From assembly GCF_024529955.1 (NCBI RefSeq), contig NZ_AP024854.1, positions 2,232,001 to 2,296,000 of the forward strand: DNA of 64,000 nt. Reading direction: 5' to 3'. The notes under the pieces are model-generated. The model was not told the DNA's origin, searched no databases, and saw only the letters and a list, made by a program, of their open reading frames with translations. This DNA comes from Photobacterium toruni. GTDB taxonomy: Bacteria; Pseudomonadota; Gammaproteobacteria; Enterobacterales; Vibrionaceae. Shown piece after piece: positions 29,768 to 41,100 of the stretch. Position numbers and translations under genes: made by a program. Every line of letters starts with the position of its first letter. The stretch's first letter is position 1.

Positions 29768-30751
29768 TTACTTATTTGTTACGACAAAATGATCCCAACC
29801 GGATAATTGCCAACTTAATGGTTTATCTAGCTGTAATAATGATAAGCCATGCCCTGCTACTACTTTACCAATACAGCTATATTTGACATTAGTATGCGCT
29901 AAAGCCAGCTTTAATGCATCTCGATTAGCTTTGGGCGCCGTAAAGCAAAGTTCATATTCTTCGCCACTGGTTAATGCTAACTGTTGTGCTTGTTGCCGAT
30001 CACCATGACAAAATGCTAATAACTCAGCAGATAATGGCAGCTGTTCAACATCAATCTCAATGGCAACTTGAGAACGATCACTGATATGTTTTACATCCGC
30101 GATCACGCCATCAGAAATATCCAATGCCGCCGATGCAATGCCACGTAAAGCTTCACCAACATTCACTCGAGGTTGGGCTTTAAAATGCCGTTCAACCAAC
30201 GCTGCCGCAAGAGCTGGCTCACAGTGCGACTGATTTAATATCAGAGCGAGTCCTGCGGCACTATCACCAAGATCACCCGTCACATAAATATCATCACCCA
30301 CTTGTGCGCCACTGCGAGTTAATGCCTGACCACGAGGAACTAATCCTTGTACTGTTAAAGTAATACTTAATGGACCTTTAGTCGTATCACCACCAATTAA
30401 TTGAATATTATACTTATTCGCTAACTCAAAAAAACCATGGCAAAAAGGCGCTAACCACGCTTCATCAATCGTCGGTAAAGTTAATGCTAATGATACCCAT
30501 GCTGGCGTTGCCCCCATTGCCGCTAAGTCACTTAAATTAGATGCTAATGCTTTATAAGCAACCAATGCGGGATCAGCGTCTACTAAAAAGTGTGTTCCTG
30601 CAACTAAAGAATCAGTACTTATTGCGACCTGATAATTAGCAGCTACATCAACTAAAGCGCAATCATCACCAATAGCTAAAGCAACATCATCACGCTGAGG
30701 TTGTTGCTGTGCAAAGTAATGATTAATGATATCAAATTCATTTTTTGCCAT
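29768..30751 (-). CDS. thiL: Thiamine-monophosphate kinase
   Basis: A 327-residue ThiL of the AIR synthase-like ATP-binding fold. The segments IGDDCAL, STDSLVAGTHF, LIGGDTTKGPLS and DISDGVIADVKHI are the nucleotide and Mg sites of the family. It phosphorylates thiamine monophosphate to the active diphosphate. I used the ATG at 30751, with AGGGAAA upstream; a TTG six codons earlier is less likely. A terminator-like hairpin separates it from nusB. Confidence 0.96.
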   Translation of the reverse strand: MAKNEFDIINHYFAQQQPQRDDVALAIGDDCALVDVAANYQVAISTDSLVAGTHFLVDADPALVAYKALASNLSDLAAMGATPAWVSLALTLPTIDEAWLAPFCHGFFELANKYNIQLIGGDTTKGPLSITLTVQGLVPRGQALTRSGAQVGDDIYVTGDLGDSAAGLALILNQSHCEPALAAALVERHFKAQPRVNVGEALRGIASAALDISDGVIADVKHISDRSQVAIEIDVEQLPLSAELLAFCHGDRQQAQQLALTSGEEYELCFTAPKANRDALKLALAHTNVKYSCIGKVVAGHGLSLLQLDKPLSWQLSGWDHFVVTNK

Positions 30752-30770
30752 GATTATCTTTTCCCTCAAT

Positions 30771-30803
30771 AAAAAAAAAGCCAGCTAATAAGCTGACTTC
30801 TTT
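30771..30803 (-). terminator. Hairpin with T tract between nusB and thiL
   Basis: On the minus strand GTCAGCT-N4-AGCTGGC is followed by nine T (with one G-U pair in the stem). It lies inside an apparent operon, so it may only lower expression of thiL and pgpA. The thiL ribosome binding site follows directly. Confidence 0.7.
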
Positions 30804-30827
30804 CATCGTACTCAACGCAATAAAAAA

Positions 30828-31301
30828 TTATTTATCTTTTTTACGTAGAGATGGTGCAGCTTTATCTAATACACCATTGACGAATTTATGGCTATCTTCA
30901 GCACCGAAGAGTTTCGCTAATTCGATTGATTCGTTGATCACAACTTTAAATGGTACGTCTTCACGTTTAACCATTTCGTACATTGCAAGACGAAGCAGTG
31001 CAAGTTCCATCTGGTCTAGATCCTGAAGTGGACGAGACAAGTATGGACGCATTTTGCTATCAAGTTCTTGATGGCTTAATACAACACCTGCAAATAAATC
31101 ACGGAAATAAGCTACATCAGTTTCTGGCGCTTTACATGCAGGCGCATCAGCTTGATGTTCTTCTTCTTCAAACTTATCGCCTGAAAGGAAATATTGCTCA
31201 ATATCAGCAACATTACCTTTAGTAAGTTGCCAAGAATAAATTGCTTGTACAGCAAATTGACGTGCATTACGACGCGCGGCTGGTTTCACAGTAACCCCCA
31301 T
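30828..31301 (-). CDS. nusB: Transcription antitermination factor NusB
   Basis: A 157-residue all-helical protein. [18 protein letters not shown] at the N-terminus is the RNA-binding Arg-rich region, and the C-terminal [26 protein letters not shown] is the invariant NusB signature. With NusE it binds boxA RNA and prevents early termination in rRNA operons. Its ATG overlaps the ribH stop by one base, as is typical. An insertion rich in Glu (EEEEHQ) near residue 46 is small and shared by Vibrionaceae proteins as far as I know. Confidence 0.97.
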   Translation of the reverse strand: MGVTVKPAARRNARQFAVQAIYSWQLTKGNVADIEQYFLSGDKFEEEEHQADAPACKAPETDVAYFRDLFAGVVLSHQELDSKMRPYLSRPLQDLDQMELALLRLAMYEMVKREDVPFKVVINESIELAKLFGAEDSHKFVNGVLDKAAPSLRKKDK

Positions 31302-31771
31302 TAGGATTCGATTTGGGACAGGACATTTACCATTTCGAGCGCGCTTAGTGCAGCCTCTGCCCCTTTATTACCAGCCTTGGTACCGGCACGCTCAATGGCT
31401 TGTTCTATAGAATCAACAGTTAACACACCAAAAGCAACTGGAGTATTATACTCTAGTGCGACTTGTGCGAGACCTTTATTACACTCACCGGCAACATAGT
31501 CAAAATGAGGTGTTCCACCACGAATAACAGAGCCTAACGCTACGATAGCATCATAGCGATCACTCTTCGCGACTTGCTGGGCAACAAGCGGTAGTTCATA
31601 AGCACCAGGGCAACGAACAACAGTGATATTATCTTCACTAACCTGACCTTGACGTTTCAGCGCATCTAATGCACCTGAAAGTAAACTTTCGTTAATAAAG
31701 CTATTAAAGCGTGCAATTACGATAGCAATTTTTGCGTTTGGTGCCGCGATGGCGCCTTCAATTACCTTCAT
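31301..31771 (-). CDS. ribH: 6,7-dimethyl-8-ribityllumazine synthase
   Basis: A 156-residue lumazine synthase. The core carries [29 protein letters not shown] and [16 protein letters not shown], with the catalytic His in the PHFD segment. It condenses 5-amino-6-ribitylaminouracil with dihydroxybutanone phosphate. I used the ATG at 31771 with AGGA upstream ([14 protein letters not shown]), the usual start; an upstream start would add 18 unrelated residues. About 200 bases separate it from ribBX upstream. No FMN riboswitch is apparent there. Confidence 0.96.
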   Translation of the reverse strand: MKVIEGAIAAPNAKIAIVIARFNSFINESLLSGALDALKRQGQVSEDNITVVRCPGAYELPLVAQQVAKSDRYDAIVALGSVIRGGTPHFDYVAGECNKGLAQVALEYNTPVAFGVLTVDSIEQAIERAGTKAGNKGAEAALSALEMVNVLSQIES

Positions 31772-31973
31772 GGGCCTTCCTGTGACTATGTCTTTCCAGT
31801 TTGAGAAACCGCGGGAGTCTAACACACTTTAGGATATGTCTGCTACGCACAACCGTCGGTTTCAGTGGATTTGTTAATATTTATTGCTTATTCGTTGTAG
31901 AACCAACCAATAAGTGTGCATTATCAATAACAATAATGCTCCGTGAATTCATTTCAGAAAATACAGTACGGTA

Positions 31974-33077
31974 TTATTCGCAAATATATTCAACTACTTC
32001 AAGACCAAAACCTGATAGAGAATGATAACGTTGTGTGCTTGATGACAACAAACGCATTTTACTCACACCTAAATCAGATAAAATTTGCGAACCAATACCC
32101 ACCTGACGTGATGGATTATACGGGCTTGCTTTTACTTGTGGACGACCTTCATTTTCAGCAGCAATATTTTTCACTTTATTGATGATACTATCAGCCGATT
32201 CTTGTTTACTTAGCACCACCAATACGCCATTTTCAGCACTGATACGTTGCATTGCTGCAGGTAGTGTCCACTGCGTTGCACCTGACTGTAGAATATCTTT
32301 AAAGGTATCTTGCAAATGCACTCGAACTAACGTTGATGCGTCAGCTTCAATATTACCTTTACGCAGCGCGTAATGGATCTGATCATCAATTTTATCGCGG
32401 TAAGTGATCATATCAAACTCACCAAATTCAGTATTAAGCTTACACTCACTAACACGTTCAATAGTGGTTTCGTGATAATTACGATATTCAATAAGATCGG
32501 CAATAGTACCCAACTTTAAGCCATGCTTTTCTGCAAAAATCTCTAATTGCGGACGACGTGCCATGGTGCCGTCTTCATTTAAAATTTCCACAATAACACT
32601 TGATGGCTCAAGACCAGCTAAACGCGCAACATCACAACCCGCTTCAGTATGTCCAGCACGAGTAAGAACACCACCTTCTTGAGCCATTAGTGGAAAAATA
32701 TGACCTGGCATAACAATATCTGCAGCTGTTGCATCAGCGGCAACAGCAGCTTGTACTGTACGAGAGCGATCAGCGGCTGAAATACCCGTCGTTACACCGG
32801 TTGCAGCTTCAATAGAAATAGTAAAAGGCGTACCAAACTGTTCAGTATTATCTTGAACCATTAGTGGTAAGCTTAATTTCTGACAACGTGCTTTGCTTAA
32901 TGTTAAACAAATTAAACCACGACCATACATCGCCATAAAGTTAATGGCTTCAGGAGTGATTTTCTCTGATGCAATAATCAGATCGCCTTCATTTTCACGA
33001 TCTTCATCATCCATCAAAATAACCATTTTGCCTTGGCGAATATCGTCAATGATTTCTTTTGCACTACTTAAAGCCAT
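31974..33077 (-). CDS. 3,4-dihydroxy-2-butanone-4-phosphate synthase with degenerate GTP cyclohydrolase II-like domain
   Basis: A 367-residue two-domain protein. The N-terminal DHBP synthase domain (about 1-200) is complete: [11 protein letters not shown], the segment GRGLICL and [16 protein letters not shown]. The C-terminal domain (about 205-367) aligns with GTP cyclohydrolase II in fold, but the zinc-binding Cys cluster and the catalytic segment are missing, so it should not make the pyrimidine precursor. Such proteins are sometimes called RibBX. A separate ribA must lie outside this window. I used the ATG at 33077, with AAGGG upstream. Confidence 0.92.
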   Translation of the reverse strand: MALSSAKEIIDDIRQGKMVILMDDEDRENEGDLIIASEKITPEAINFMAMYGRGLICLTLSKARCQKLSLPLMVQDNTEQFGTPFTISIEAATGVTTGISAADRSRTVQAAVAADATAADIVMPGHIFPLMAQEGGVLTRAGHTEAGCDVARLAGLEPSSVIVEILNEDGTMARRPQLEIFAEKHGLKLGTIADLIEYRNYHETTIERVSECKLNTEFGEFDMITYRDKIDDQIHYALRKGNIEADASTLVRVHLQDTFKDILQSGATQWTLPAAMQRISAENGVLVVLSKQESADSIINKVKNIAAENEGRPQVKASPYNPSRQVGIGSQILSDLGVSKMRLLSSSTQRYHSLSGFGLEVVEYICE

Positions 33078-33125
33078 AATACTACCCTTCATTCTTATGT
33101 TGCTTTATCAAGCATAAAGCAATGC

Positions 33126-33782
33126 TTAACCGAGAAACCCTGTTCTCGCCAATAAATCCATTGTTACCTGAGATTGTTTCTCTGCGGCTTTATCACCCAA
33201 CATTAAGCGTTCAAGGTAACGCGCGATAACATCAACCTCAAGGTTAATTTTACGGCCGACACTAAAATCAGCCATCGTGGTTTCAGCAGCAGTATGCGGC
33301 ACAATCGTTAATTTAAACTCATCGCCACGAACAGCATTTACAGTCAAACTAATGCCATCAACAGCCACTGACCCTTTCTCTGAAATATATTTTGCAAGCT
33401 GTGGTGGTACTTTGACCCAAAATTCAATTGCACGGCCAACATGTTGACGCTCAATCACTTCAGCCACAGCATCAATATGTCCAGAAACCATATGACCACC
33501 AAAACGGGTAGTCGCTAACATGGCTTTTTCTAAATTAACCACTTGGCCAGCTTTATAATGTGCAAATGCGGTACGATTTAATGTTTCTAATGAAAGATCA
33601 GCAACATAACCTTTACCTGTTAGTTTTACGACGGTGAGACATACGCCGTTAGTCGCGATACTATCGCCTAACTTAACATCCGCTAAATCTAACGAACCTG
33701 AATCGACGGTAACAGAAATATCAGCACCTTTAGGTGTAAGTGCGGATATTTTACCGACAGCTTCTATAATGCCAGTGAACAT
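33126..33782 (-). CDS. ribE: Riboflavin synthase alpha subunit
   Basis: A 218-residue protein built of two similar lumazine-binding domains. Domain 1 starts MFTGIIEAVGKI and has GVCLTVV; domain 2 has GHIDAVAEV and GISLTVNAV. It dismutates two lumazines into riboflavin. It lies between ribD and ribBX in the rib cluster. Confidence 0.97.
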   Translation of the reverse strand: MFTGIIEAVGKISALTPKGADISVTVDSGSLDLADVKLGDSIATNGVCLTVVKLTGKGYVADLSLETLNRTAFAHYKAGQVVNLEKAMLATTRFGGHMVSGHIDAVAEVIERQHVGRAIEFWVKVPPQLAKYISEKGSVAVDGISLTVNAVRGDEFKLTIVPHTAAETTMADFSVGRKINLEVDVIARYLERLMLGDKAAEKQSQVTMDLLARTGFLG

Positions 33783-33805
33783 GATAAGCCCTTAATTTCA
33801 CTATT

Positions 33806-34930
33806 TTATTTATTATTGTGTACTGTTGCTATAATACGAATATCCTCACCAACCATGCTCACATCAGTAATAGTCAATAGTGGTGTTTGTTCCATCGAGG
33901 TTAAACCTGTGATAGCAATCAAACCACGACTATCACTCCCCATCAATTTAGGTGCTTGATATAAAATCAAACTATCGACCAATTGCTGCTGCAACAATGC
34001 GCCAGCTAAACATGCTCCCGCTTCGACCCATATATGATTAATACCATAATCAGCTAACTGCGACAGTAAAGCGACTAGATCAAGCTGCTTACTATTGGTT
34101 TGAGTCGGAATGATCCATTGCTGTACTGAATCTGGCCACACTTCTGTTCCAAGCCTAGTACGAGCGAGAATAGTTTCTCCAGGCAAATGAAATAACTGAT
34201 ATTCAGGTGTGAGTCGATTTTGGCTATCAATAATAACCCGTGTTGGCTGGCGTAATGCGGATTGAGGATACACTTGTTGTACTGATACATCTAACTCATT
34301 CCACCGCACATTCAACGAAGGGTCATCAGCAATCACTGTCGCACTGGTTGACAAAATAGCACCAGCTTGCGCACGAAAATGTTGTACATCAGAGCGCGCT
34401 TTAGGACCTGTGATCCACTTACTGACACCATTTGCTAATGCGGTTCGACCGTCTAAGCTCGCAGCGAGTTTAAGCTCAACATACGGCATCTGATGGGACA
34501 TTTGCTTAATAAAACCAGGGTTAAGTGCTTGTGCTTGCGCGGCTAAAACACCGATATCAACTTGAATACCAGCCGCTTGCAATAAAGCGATACCACGACC
34601 AGCAACGGCAGGATTGGGATCGACCATGGCACATACAACGCGAGCAACATTGGCATTAATTAATGCTTCAGCACAAGGAGGGGTTCGACCATAATGAGAG
34701 CATGGCTCTAAAGTGACATACACCGTCGCCCCTTGAGCACGTTGCTGAGCCTGCCGTAATGCAAACACTTCAGCATGGGGTTGTCCTGCTTGATAATGAT
34801 ACCCTTCACCAACAATGTCGCCATTATTTACAATCACGCATCCTACCTGAGGATTCGGTGCTGTGGTATAACGGCCGCGCTTAGCCAGAGCTATCGCTCG
34901 CGACATCATTTGTTGATCAGTATGTGTCAT
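33806..34930 (-). CDS. ribD: Bifunctional diaminohydroxyphosphoribosylaminopyrimidine deaminase / 5-amino-6-(5-phosphoribosylamino)uracil reductase
   Basis: A 374-residue RibD. The N-terminal deaminase has the zinc site H52-A-E54 with C77 and C86 (EPCSHYGRTPPC). The C-terminal reductase domain (from about 150) begins LKLAASLDGRTALANG and binds NADPH. It carries out the second and third steps of riboflavin synthesis. It is in the order nrdR-ribD-ribE-ribBX-ribH-nusB, common in gammaproteobacteria. Confidence 0.96.
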   Translation of the reverse strand: MTHTDQQMMSRAIALAKRGRYTTAPNPQVGCVIVNNGDIVGEGYHYQAGQPHAEVFALRQAQQRAQGATVYVTLEPCSHYGRTPPCAEALINANVARVVCAMVDPNPAVAGRGIALLQAAGIQVDIGVLAAQAQALNPGFIKQMSHQMPYVELKLAASLDGRTALANGVSKWITGPKARSDVQHFRAQAGAILSTSATVIADDPSLNVRWNELDVSVQQVYPQSALRQPTRVIIDSQNRLTPEYQLFHLPGETILARTRLGTEVWPDSVQQWIIPTQTNSKQLDLVALLSQLADYGINHIWVEAGACLAGALLQQQLVDSLILYQAPKLMGSDSRGLIAITGLTSMEQTPLLTITDVSMVGEDIRIIATVHNNK

Positions 34931-34957
34931 TATTGTTGGTCTTAACGATTATTTATT

Positions 34958-35407
34958 TTAACGTTCCAGTTTAGCGATTTCTTCACCAAACTCACGAATA
35001 TCTTCAAAACTACGATAAACAGAAGCAAAGCGGATATAAGCCACTTTATCTAATTCTTTTAATGCTTCCATTACTAAATTACCTATCATCTCTGATGGTA
35101 CTTCACGTTCACCTGTTGCTCGCAGACAAGATTTAATGCTGTTAATTGCGCGTTCAATATCATCAGTACTCACTGGACGTTTTTCTAACGCACGCTGAAT
35201 ACCACCGCGTAATTTTTCTTCATTAAACGGATCACGGTTACCATTAGTTTTCACTACGCGAGGCATTACAAGCTCTGCCGTTTCAAACGTAGTATAGCGT
35301 TCATTACACGCTAAACATTGGCGTCGTCGGCGCACTTGGTGGCCATCTGCAACCAATCGTGAATCGATTACTTTGGTGTCATTTGCACCGCAAAAAGGAC
35401 AATGCAT
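34958..35407 (-). CDS. nrdR: Transcriptional repressor NrdR
   Basis: A 149-residue regulator. The zinc ribbon has C3, C6, C31 and C34. The ATP-cone domain follows ([20 protein letters not shown], about 49-139). NrdR senses ATP/dATP and represses ribonucleotide reductase genes at NrdR boxes. It heads the rib operon. Confidence 0.97.
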   Translation of the reverse strand: MHCPFCGANDTKVIDSRLVADGHQVRRRRQCLACNERYTTFETAELVMPRVVKTNGNRDPFNEEKLRGGIQRALEKRPVSTDDIERAINSIKSCLRATGEREVPSEMIGNLVMEALKELDKVAYIRFASVYRSFEDIREFGEEIAKLER

Positions 35408-35546
35408 TTAGCCTCCTACATTCAATCGTCTCAGTGTAACCCATTTCATCACTTTAATGAGACAATCCCCTTCCTTTTTTATAATAAATAGCCTTAAAAG
35501 TAACAATTATCATTAATAATGGCGCATTTTATAGTATTCATAAAAC

Positions 35547-35584
35547 AAAAAAGGCTCACCTATGAAACAGGTAAGCCTTTTTTT
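35547..35584 (-). terminator. Terminator after glyA
   Basis: On the minus strand AAAGGCTTACCT pairs with AGGTGAGCCTTTT (one mismatch) and is followed by T-rich sequence. It lies 38 bases after the glyA stop. Confidence 0.85.
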
Positions 35585-35622
35585 GATATGCAATAAGTAT
35601 TTAATACTGCATCATGCGTGAA

Positions 35623-36873
35623 TTATGCGTAAACAGGAAGACGCTTACAAATTTCAAGCACTTTCTCTTTTGTCGCTTCAATAACGGCAGTGTCATTGAT
35701 GTTATCTAGTACATCACACATCCAACCGGCAAGTTGACGTGCATCATCAGCATCAAAACCACGACGAGTTATTGAAGGCGTACCAACACGAATACCTGAA
35801 GTTACAAATGGGCTACGTGGATCATTAGGCACGCTGTTTTTGTTAACCGTAATATTGGCTGCGCCCAGTGCTGCGTCTGCTTCTTTACCTGTGATTCCTT
35901 TATCAATTAAATCGACAAGGAATAAATGGTTTTCAGTGCTACCAGAAACAATGTTATAACCGCGTTTAATAAATTCAGCCACCATCGCTTTAGCATTAAC
36001 AACCACATTAGCTTGATAAACTTTAAACTCTGGCTCCATCGCTTCTTTAAATGCTACCGCTTTAGCGGCGATAACATGCATTAACGGACCACCTTGACCA
36101 CCAGGGAAAACAGCAGAGTTAAGCTTTTTGTATAGATCTTCGCCTTCATTTGACAGAATCAAACCACCACGAGGACCGGCTAATGTTTTATGCGTTGTTG
36201 TGGTAACGACATGCGCATGAGGCACAGGGTTTGGATAAACACCCGCCGCAATTAAGCCCGCAACGTGCGCCATATCAACAAACAAGTAAGCGCCAATTTT
36301 ATCTGCGATTTCACGCATTCTTGCCCAGTCAACAACTTGAGAATAAGCGGAGAAACCACCAATGATCATTTTTGGCTTATGCTCTAACGCCAGTGCTTCC
36401 ATTTCTTGGTAATCAATTTGACCATTTTCATCAATACCATAAGGAATGATATTGTATAACTTACCAGAGAAGTTTACCGGTGAACCATGAGTTAAGTGAC
36501 CGCCGTGTGCCAAGCTCATGCCTAATACTGTGTCGCCAGCATTCAATAGTGCCATGTAAACAGCATTATTTGCTTGAGAACCTGAGTGTGGCTGAACATT
36601 CGCGTATTCTGCACCAAATAACTGACAAGCACGATCAATCGCAAGTTGCTCAGCCTTGTCGACAAATTCACAACCGCCGTAGTAACGCTTACCAGGATAA
36701 CCTTCAGCATATTTATTTGTTAGCTGAGAACCTTGTGCTTCCATTACACGTGGGCTGGTGTAATTTTCAGAAGCAATCAACTCGATGTGTTCTTCCTGAC
36801 GGGCAGTTTCTTCCTGAATAGCTGCAAATAGTTCCGCATCATAATCAGCAATATTCATATCACGCTTTAGCAT
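35623..36873 (-). CDS. glyA: Serine hydroxymethyltransferase
   Basis: A 416-residue PLP enzyme. TTTTHK229TLAGPRGG contains the lysine that binds PLP, and HSGSQAN and DMAHVAGL are further active-site segments. It converts serine and tetrahydrofolate to glycine and methylene-THF, feeding purine and thymidylate synthesis. A consensus PurR box lies 78 bases upstream of the start, matching the known PurR control of glyA in Escherichia coli. Confidence 0.98.
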   Translation of the reverse strand: MLKRDMNIADYDAELFAAIQEETARQEEHIELIASENYTSPRVMEAQGSQLTNKYAEGYPGKRYYGGCEFVDKAEQLAIDRACQLFGAEYANVQPHSGSQANNAVYMALLNAGDTVLGMSLAHGGHLTHGSPVNFSGKLYNIIPYGIDENGQIDYQEMEALALEHKPKMIIGGFSAYSQVVDWARMREIADKIGAYLFVDMAHVAGLIAAGVYPNPVPHAHVVTTTTHKTLAGPRGGLILSNEGEDLYKKLNSAVFPGGQGGPLMHVIAAKAVAFKEAMEPEFKVYQANVVVNAKAMVAEFIKRGYNIVSGSTENHLFLVDLIDKGITGKEADAALGAANITVNKNSVPNDPRSPFVTSGIRVGTPSITRRGFDADDARQLAGWMCDVLDNINDTAVIEATKEKVLEICKRLPVYA

Positions 36874-36951
36874 CTGTATCTCCTGACTCAGCTAAGTTTT
36901 ATACTATTTTTAGTAATAAACGAAAAATCACCAACACTAGACGCCATGCGG

Positions 36952-36967
36952 ACGCAAACGTTTTCGT
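36952..36967 (-). promoter_or_regulatory. PurR box upstream of glyA
   Basis: ACGCAAACGTTTTCGT matches the PurR consensus at every position. It lies in the 283-base gap between glnB and glyA, in the promoter position for glyA. Confidence 0.85.
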
Positions 36968-37093
36968 TTTCGTTTTTATCTGTAAACTATACTACATAAA
37001 TTGATCTAAATCAGAAAGTCCTAAATGTGGTTTTCTTTGTTGTTACAATAATCTGCCGCTAATACCCGATCCATCAAACTCAAGTTATAAATA

Positions 37094-37123
37094 TAAAAAA
37101 GGGGCTGCATATACGCACCCCCG
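37094..37123 (-). terminator. Terminator after glnB
   Basis: On the minus strand GGGG-G-TGC pairs with GCA-G-CCCC around GTATAT (one mismatch) and is followed by six T. Confidence 0.75.
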
Positions 37124-37156
37124 ATTATTATCTTAATCATGACGAACCATCACAAA

Positions 37157-37528
<372 letters not shown>

Positions 37529-37600
37529 TCATAATTACAATCACCGACTTGATTAAATTAAGGCTATTATCACAGATTTAATGCAGTAACTTAATCACAT

Positions 37601-38005
37601 TTAATATTCTTTAATGTAATTAGACTCCATTCGTCGCAAAAGTAGCAACACTGAATACAATAATACTAAGCCATTGATCACCATAATAACAATATCATGA
37701 TATTTAACTGGAAAAAGATCTGGTATGAAAGGAATTAAACTTACTTGTAGAAATAATGTTACGGCTGGAATATAGAAATAAAGCGGTATAAATCCCCATT
37801 TTTTCCCTCGAAATAAGCCTATACAAGCAAGTATTCCAGAGCTTAATACTAATATAGTGACACTCACTGGCACTGTTGTCAGAATATCAAATTTAAAGAT
37901 ATGAATTATCATCTCAACATGCTGAATAAGACCAATAATAACTAATACTGCCAATAGTTTGGTCGCACCGATAAGACAGTAACTCTTGGGAAAATCCAAT
38001 CCCAT
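37601..38005 (-). CDS. Small membrane protein of unknown function
   Basis: A 134-residue protein with four predicted membrane helices (about 10-30, 43-63, 73-95 and 102-125) and a short basic C-terminal tail. I do not recognise a family. AGGATGAAATA precedes the ATG, so translation looks real. It stands alone between glnB and purL. Confidence 0.7.
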   Translation of the reverse strand: MGLDFPKSYCLIGATKLLAVLVIIGLIQHVEMIIHIFKFDILTTVPVSVTILVLSSGILACIGLFRGKKWGFIPLYFYIPAVTLFLQVSLIPFIPDLFPVKYHDIVIMVINGLVLLYSVLLLLRRMESNYIKEY

Positions 38006-38133
38006 TATTTCATCCTTGTAACGACGCCAACGTCGTTCTATTTATTAATTATGTCAATTATCCCAATGTTTTTTCAAAGTGAATGTGATCAATATCAACT
38101 TCATATTTAATTTTGTAACTCTCAAATTACAGC

Positions 38134-38163
38134 ATAAAAAAAGCTGCCAACACTGGCAGCCTT
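38134..38163 (-). terminator. Terminator after purL
   Basis: On the minus strand GGCTGCCA-GTGT-TGGCAGCT is followed by seven T. It lies 24 bases after the purL stop. Confidence 0.92.
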
Positions 38164-38186
38164 CATTAATTTAGATAACTCAATAT

Positions 38187-41100
38187 TTAACCGAGATTAA
38201 CTCGTGCGTTACGGAACATACGCATCCAAGGGCTATTTTCGCTCCAATCATCTGGATGCCAAGAGTTGGCAACAGTACGGAACACTCGCTCAGGGTGCGG
38301 CATCATAATCGTAACCCGCCCATCTTGCGTGGTTAATCCTGTAATACCGTTTGGCGAACCATTAGGGTTAGCGGGGTAATTTTGAGTGACATTGCCATAG
38401 TTATCAAGGTAACGTAGCGCAATCGTTCCTGACTGCTCAATCGCTACCAAATGCTCGGCATTGCGTACTTCAACTCGACCTTCGCCATGTGAAACCGCGA
38501 TTGGCATTCGCGAGCCAGCCATTTCATTAAAGAACAATGAATCACTCTTTTGTACTTCAACTAAACTAAAGCGCGCTTCAAAACGCTCTGATTCGTTACG
38601 CACAAAACGCGGCCATAAATCAGCACCTGGAATCAGCTCATGTAGGTTAGACATCATCTGACAACCATTACATACACCTAACGCCAACGTATCTGGGCGA
38701 GTAAAGAATGCAGCAAATTGGTCACGAGCAATATTGTTAAATAATACTGATTTTGCCCAGCCTTCACCCGCACCTAATACATCACCGTAAGAGAAGCCAC
38801 CACAAGCCACTAAACCATTAAAGCCATCAAGTTGTATCTTACCGCTAAGAATATCACTCATATGAACATCTTTAGCTTCAAAGCCAGCACGGTCAAACGC
38901 AGCCGCCATTTCAACGTGAGAGTTAACCCCTTGCTCACGTAAAATTGCCATTTGCGGTTTGGCACCAAAATTAATCGCTGGTGCAATAAATGGTGCTGCA
39001 ACATCATCATTAATATCAAATGTTAACTTGGTATGTAGACCTGGATCTTGCGTATCTTTCTTCGCTTCAAATTCTTGTAATGCTCCGGCGGGGTTATCAC
39101 GCATAGCTTGCATTTGATAAGTGGTTTCAGCCCAAATTGCGCGTAATTCAGTGCGGTTTTGTTGAAGCACTAAGTCGTTACCATTCCAAATACGTAGCGT
39201 ATCTTCATCAATCACTGTACCAATGATGTGACTGCATGCCGCTAAACCATTTGCAGCGAGCACCGATTGAACAACATCAAGATCATCTGTGCGAACCTGA
39301 ATCACAGCACCCAGTTCTTCGGTAAATAACGCTGCGAGCACGTCATCACATGCATCTGTTGCGGTAGTATTAATATCAACTTCAATACCAGTGTGACCCG
39401 CAAATGCCATCTCAGCTAAAGTGACATACAAGCCACCATCACCACGATCATGGTAAGCCAATAGCTTCTCATCACGCACTAAGGTTTGCATTGCAGAGAA
39501 GAAGCCTTTTAATAACTCAGGGCTATCAACATCAGCGGCTTTATCACCTAACTGCTTATAAACTTGTGCCAGTGCCGTTGCACCCAAACGGTTTTGACCA
39601 CAACCAAGATCCACCAGCAATAAGCTCGATGCACCTTTATCGGTACGCAATTGTGGTGTCACGGTTTTTCGAACATCTTCAACACGACCAAACGCGGTAA
39701 TGACTAAAGAAAGTGGAGATGTCACTTGTTTCTGTTCACCATTCTGCTGCCACTTAGTCTTCATCGACATTGAGTCTTTACCCACAGGAATCGTTAACCC
39801 TAATGCAGGACATAACTCTTCACCAATGGCTTTTACTGCTTCATATAGACCAGCATCTTCACCCGGATGACCTGCAGGTGACATCCAGTTAGCCGATAAG
39901 TTAATCCGCTTCATATCGCCAATATCAGTACCTGCAATATTGGTGATCGCTTCACCAACCGCTAAACGCGCAGAAGCACCAAAGTTAAGCAGTGCAACAG
40001 GCGTACGCTCACCCATCGACATTGCTTCGCCGTGGTAACTATCATAACTCGCAGCAGTTACCGCACAGTTAGCCACTGGCACCTGCCAAGGACCGACCAT
40101 TTGATCACGCGCAACCAATCCGGTCACACTACGATCACCGATAGTGATTAGGAAAGTCTTTTCAGCTACCGCAGGTAAACGTAATACTCGCTCAGTTGCT
40201 TCTACAATAGTGATTTCACTGCGATCAAGCGGTTGTCCAACCACGGTTAATGTTTGTGCCTCACGGTGCATTTTCGGCGCTTTACCCAATAGAATATCCA
40301 TTGGCATATCAATCGGGGTGTTATCAAAATGACTATCTTCAAGGCTTAAATGACGTTCAGCGGTTGCTTCACCCACCACCGCATACGGTGCTCGTTCACG
40401 CTGACAAATCGCATCAAATGTTGCCATATTTTCAGGCGCAATGGCGAGAACATAACGCTCTTGTGATTCATTACACCAAATCTCAAGCGGGCTCATACCT
40501 GGCTCATCATTGGGTACATCACGTAGCTGGAATTTACCGCCACGCTCACCATCATTAACTAATTCAGGTAAGGCGTTGGAGATACCGCCCGCGCCAACAT
40601 CATGAATAAAGGCAATCGGGTTGTCATCGCCCATCTGCCAGCAACCATCAATCACTTCCTGACAACGGCGTTCCATTTCTGGATTTTCACGCTGGACAGA
40701 TGCAAAGTCGAGATCTTCCGCTGATTGACCAGATGCCATTGATGAGGCTGCACCGCCACCAAGGCCGATATTCATTGCTGGACCACCAAGGACTATTAAC
40801 TTAGCGCCAACAGGAATTTCTTTTTTCTGCACGTGATCAGCACGAATATTGCCCATACCACCTGCAATCATGATTGGCTTATGGTAACCACGGATTTCTT
40901 CACCAGCGTGGGAAGTGACTTTTTCTTCGTAAGTACGGAAATAACCTAATAGATTTGGACGACCAAATTCATTATTAAATGCCGCGCCACCTAATGGACC
41001 ATCAAGCATAATATCTAACGCGGTAACGATACGATCTGGTTTACCAAAATCGGTTTCCCACGGTTGTTCAAAACCAGGTACACGTAAGTTAGATACCGTA

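Noticed and set aside
31772-33125. FMN riboswitch near the riboflavin genes
   Set aside because: The conserved FMN riboswitch segments are not seen before ribBX, ribE or ribH. The 202-base gap before ribH shows no suitable fold.
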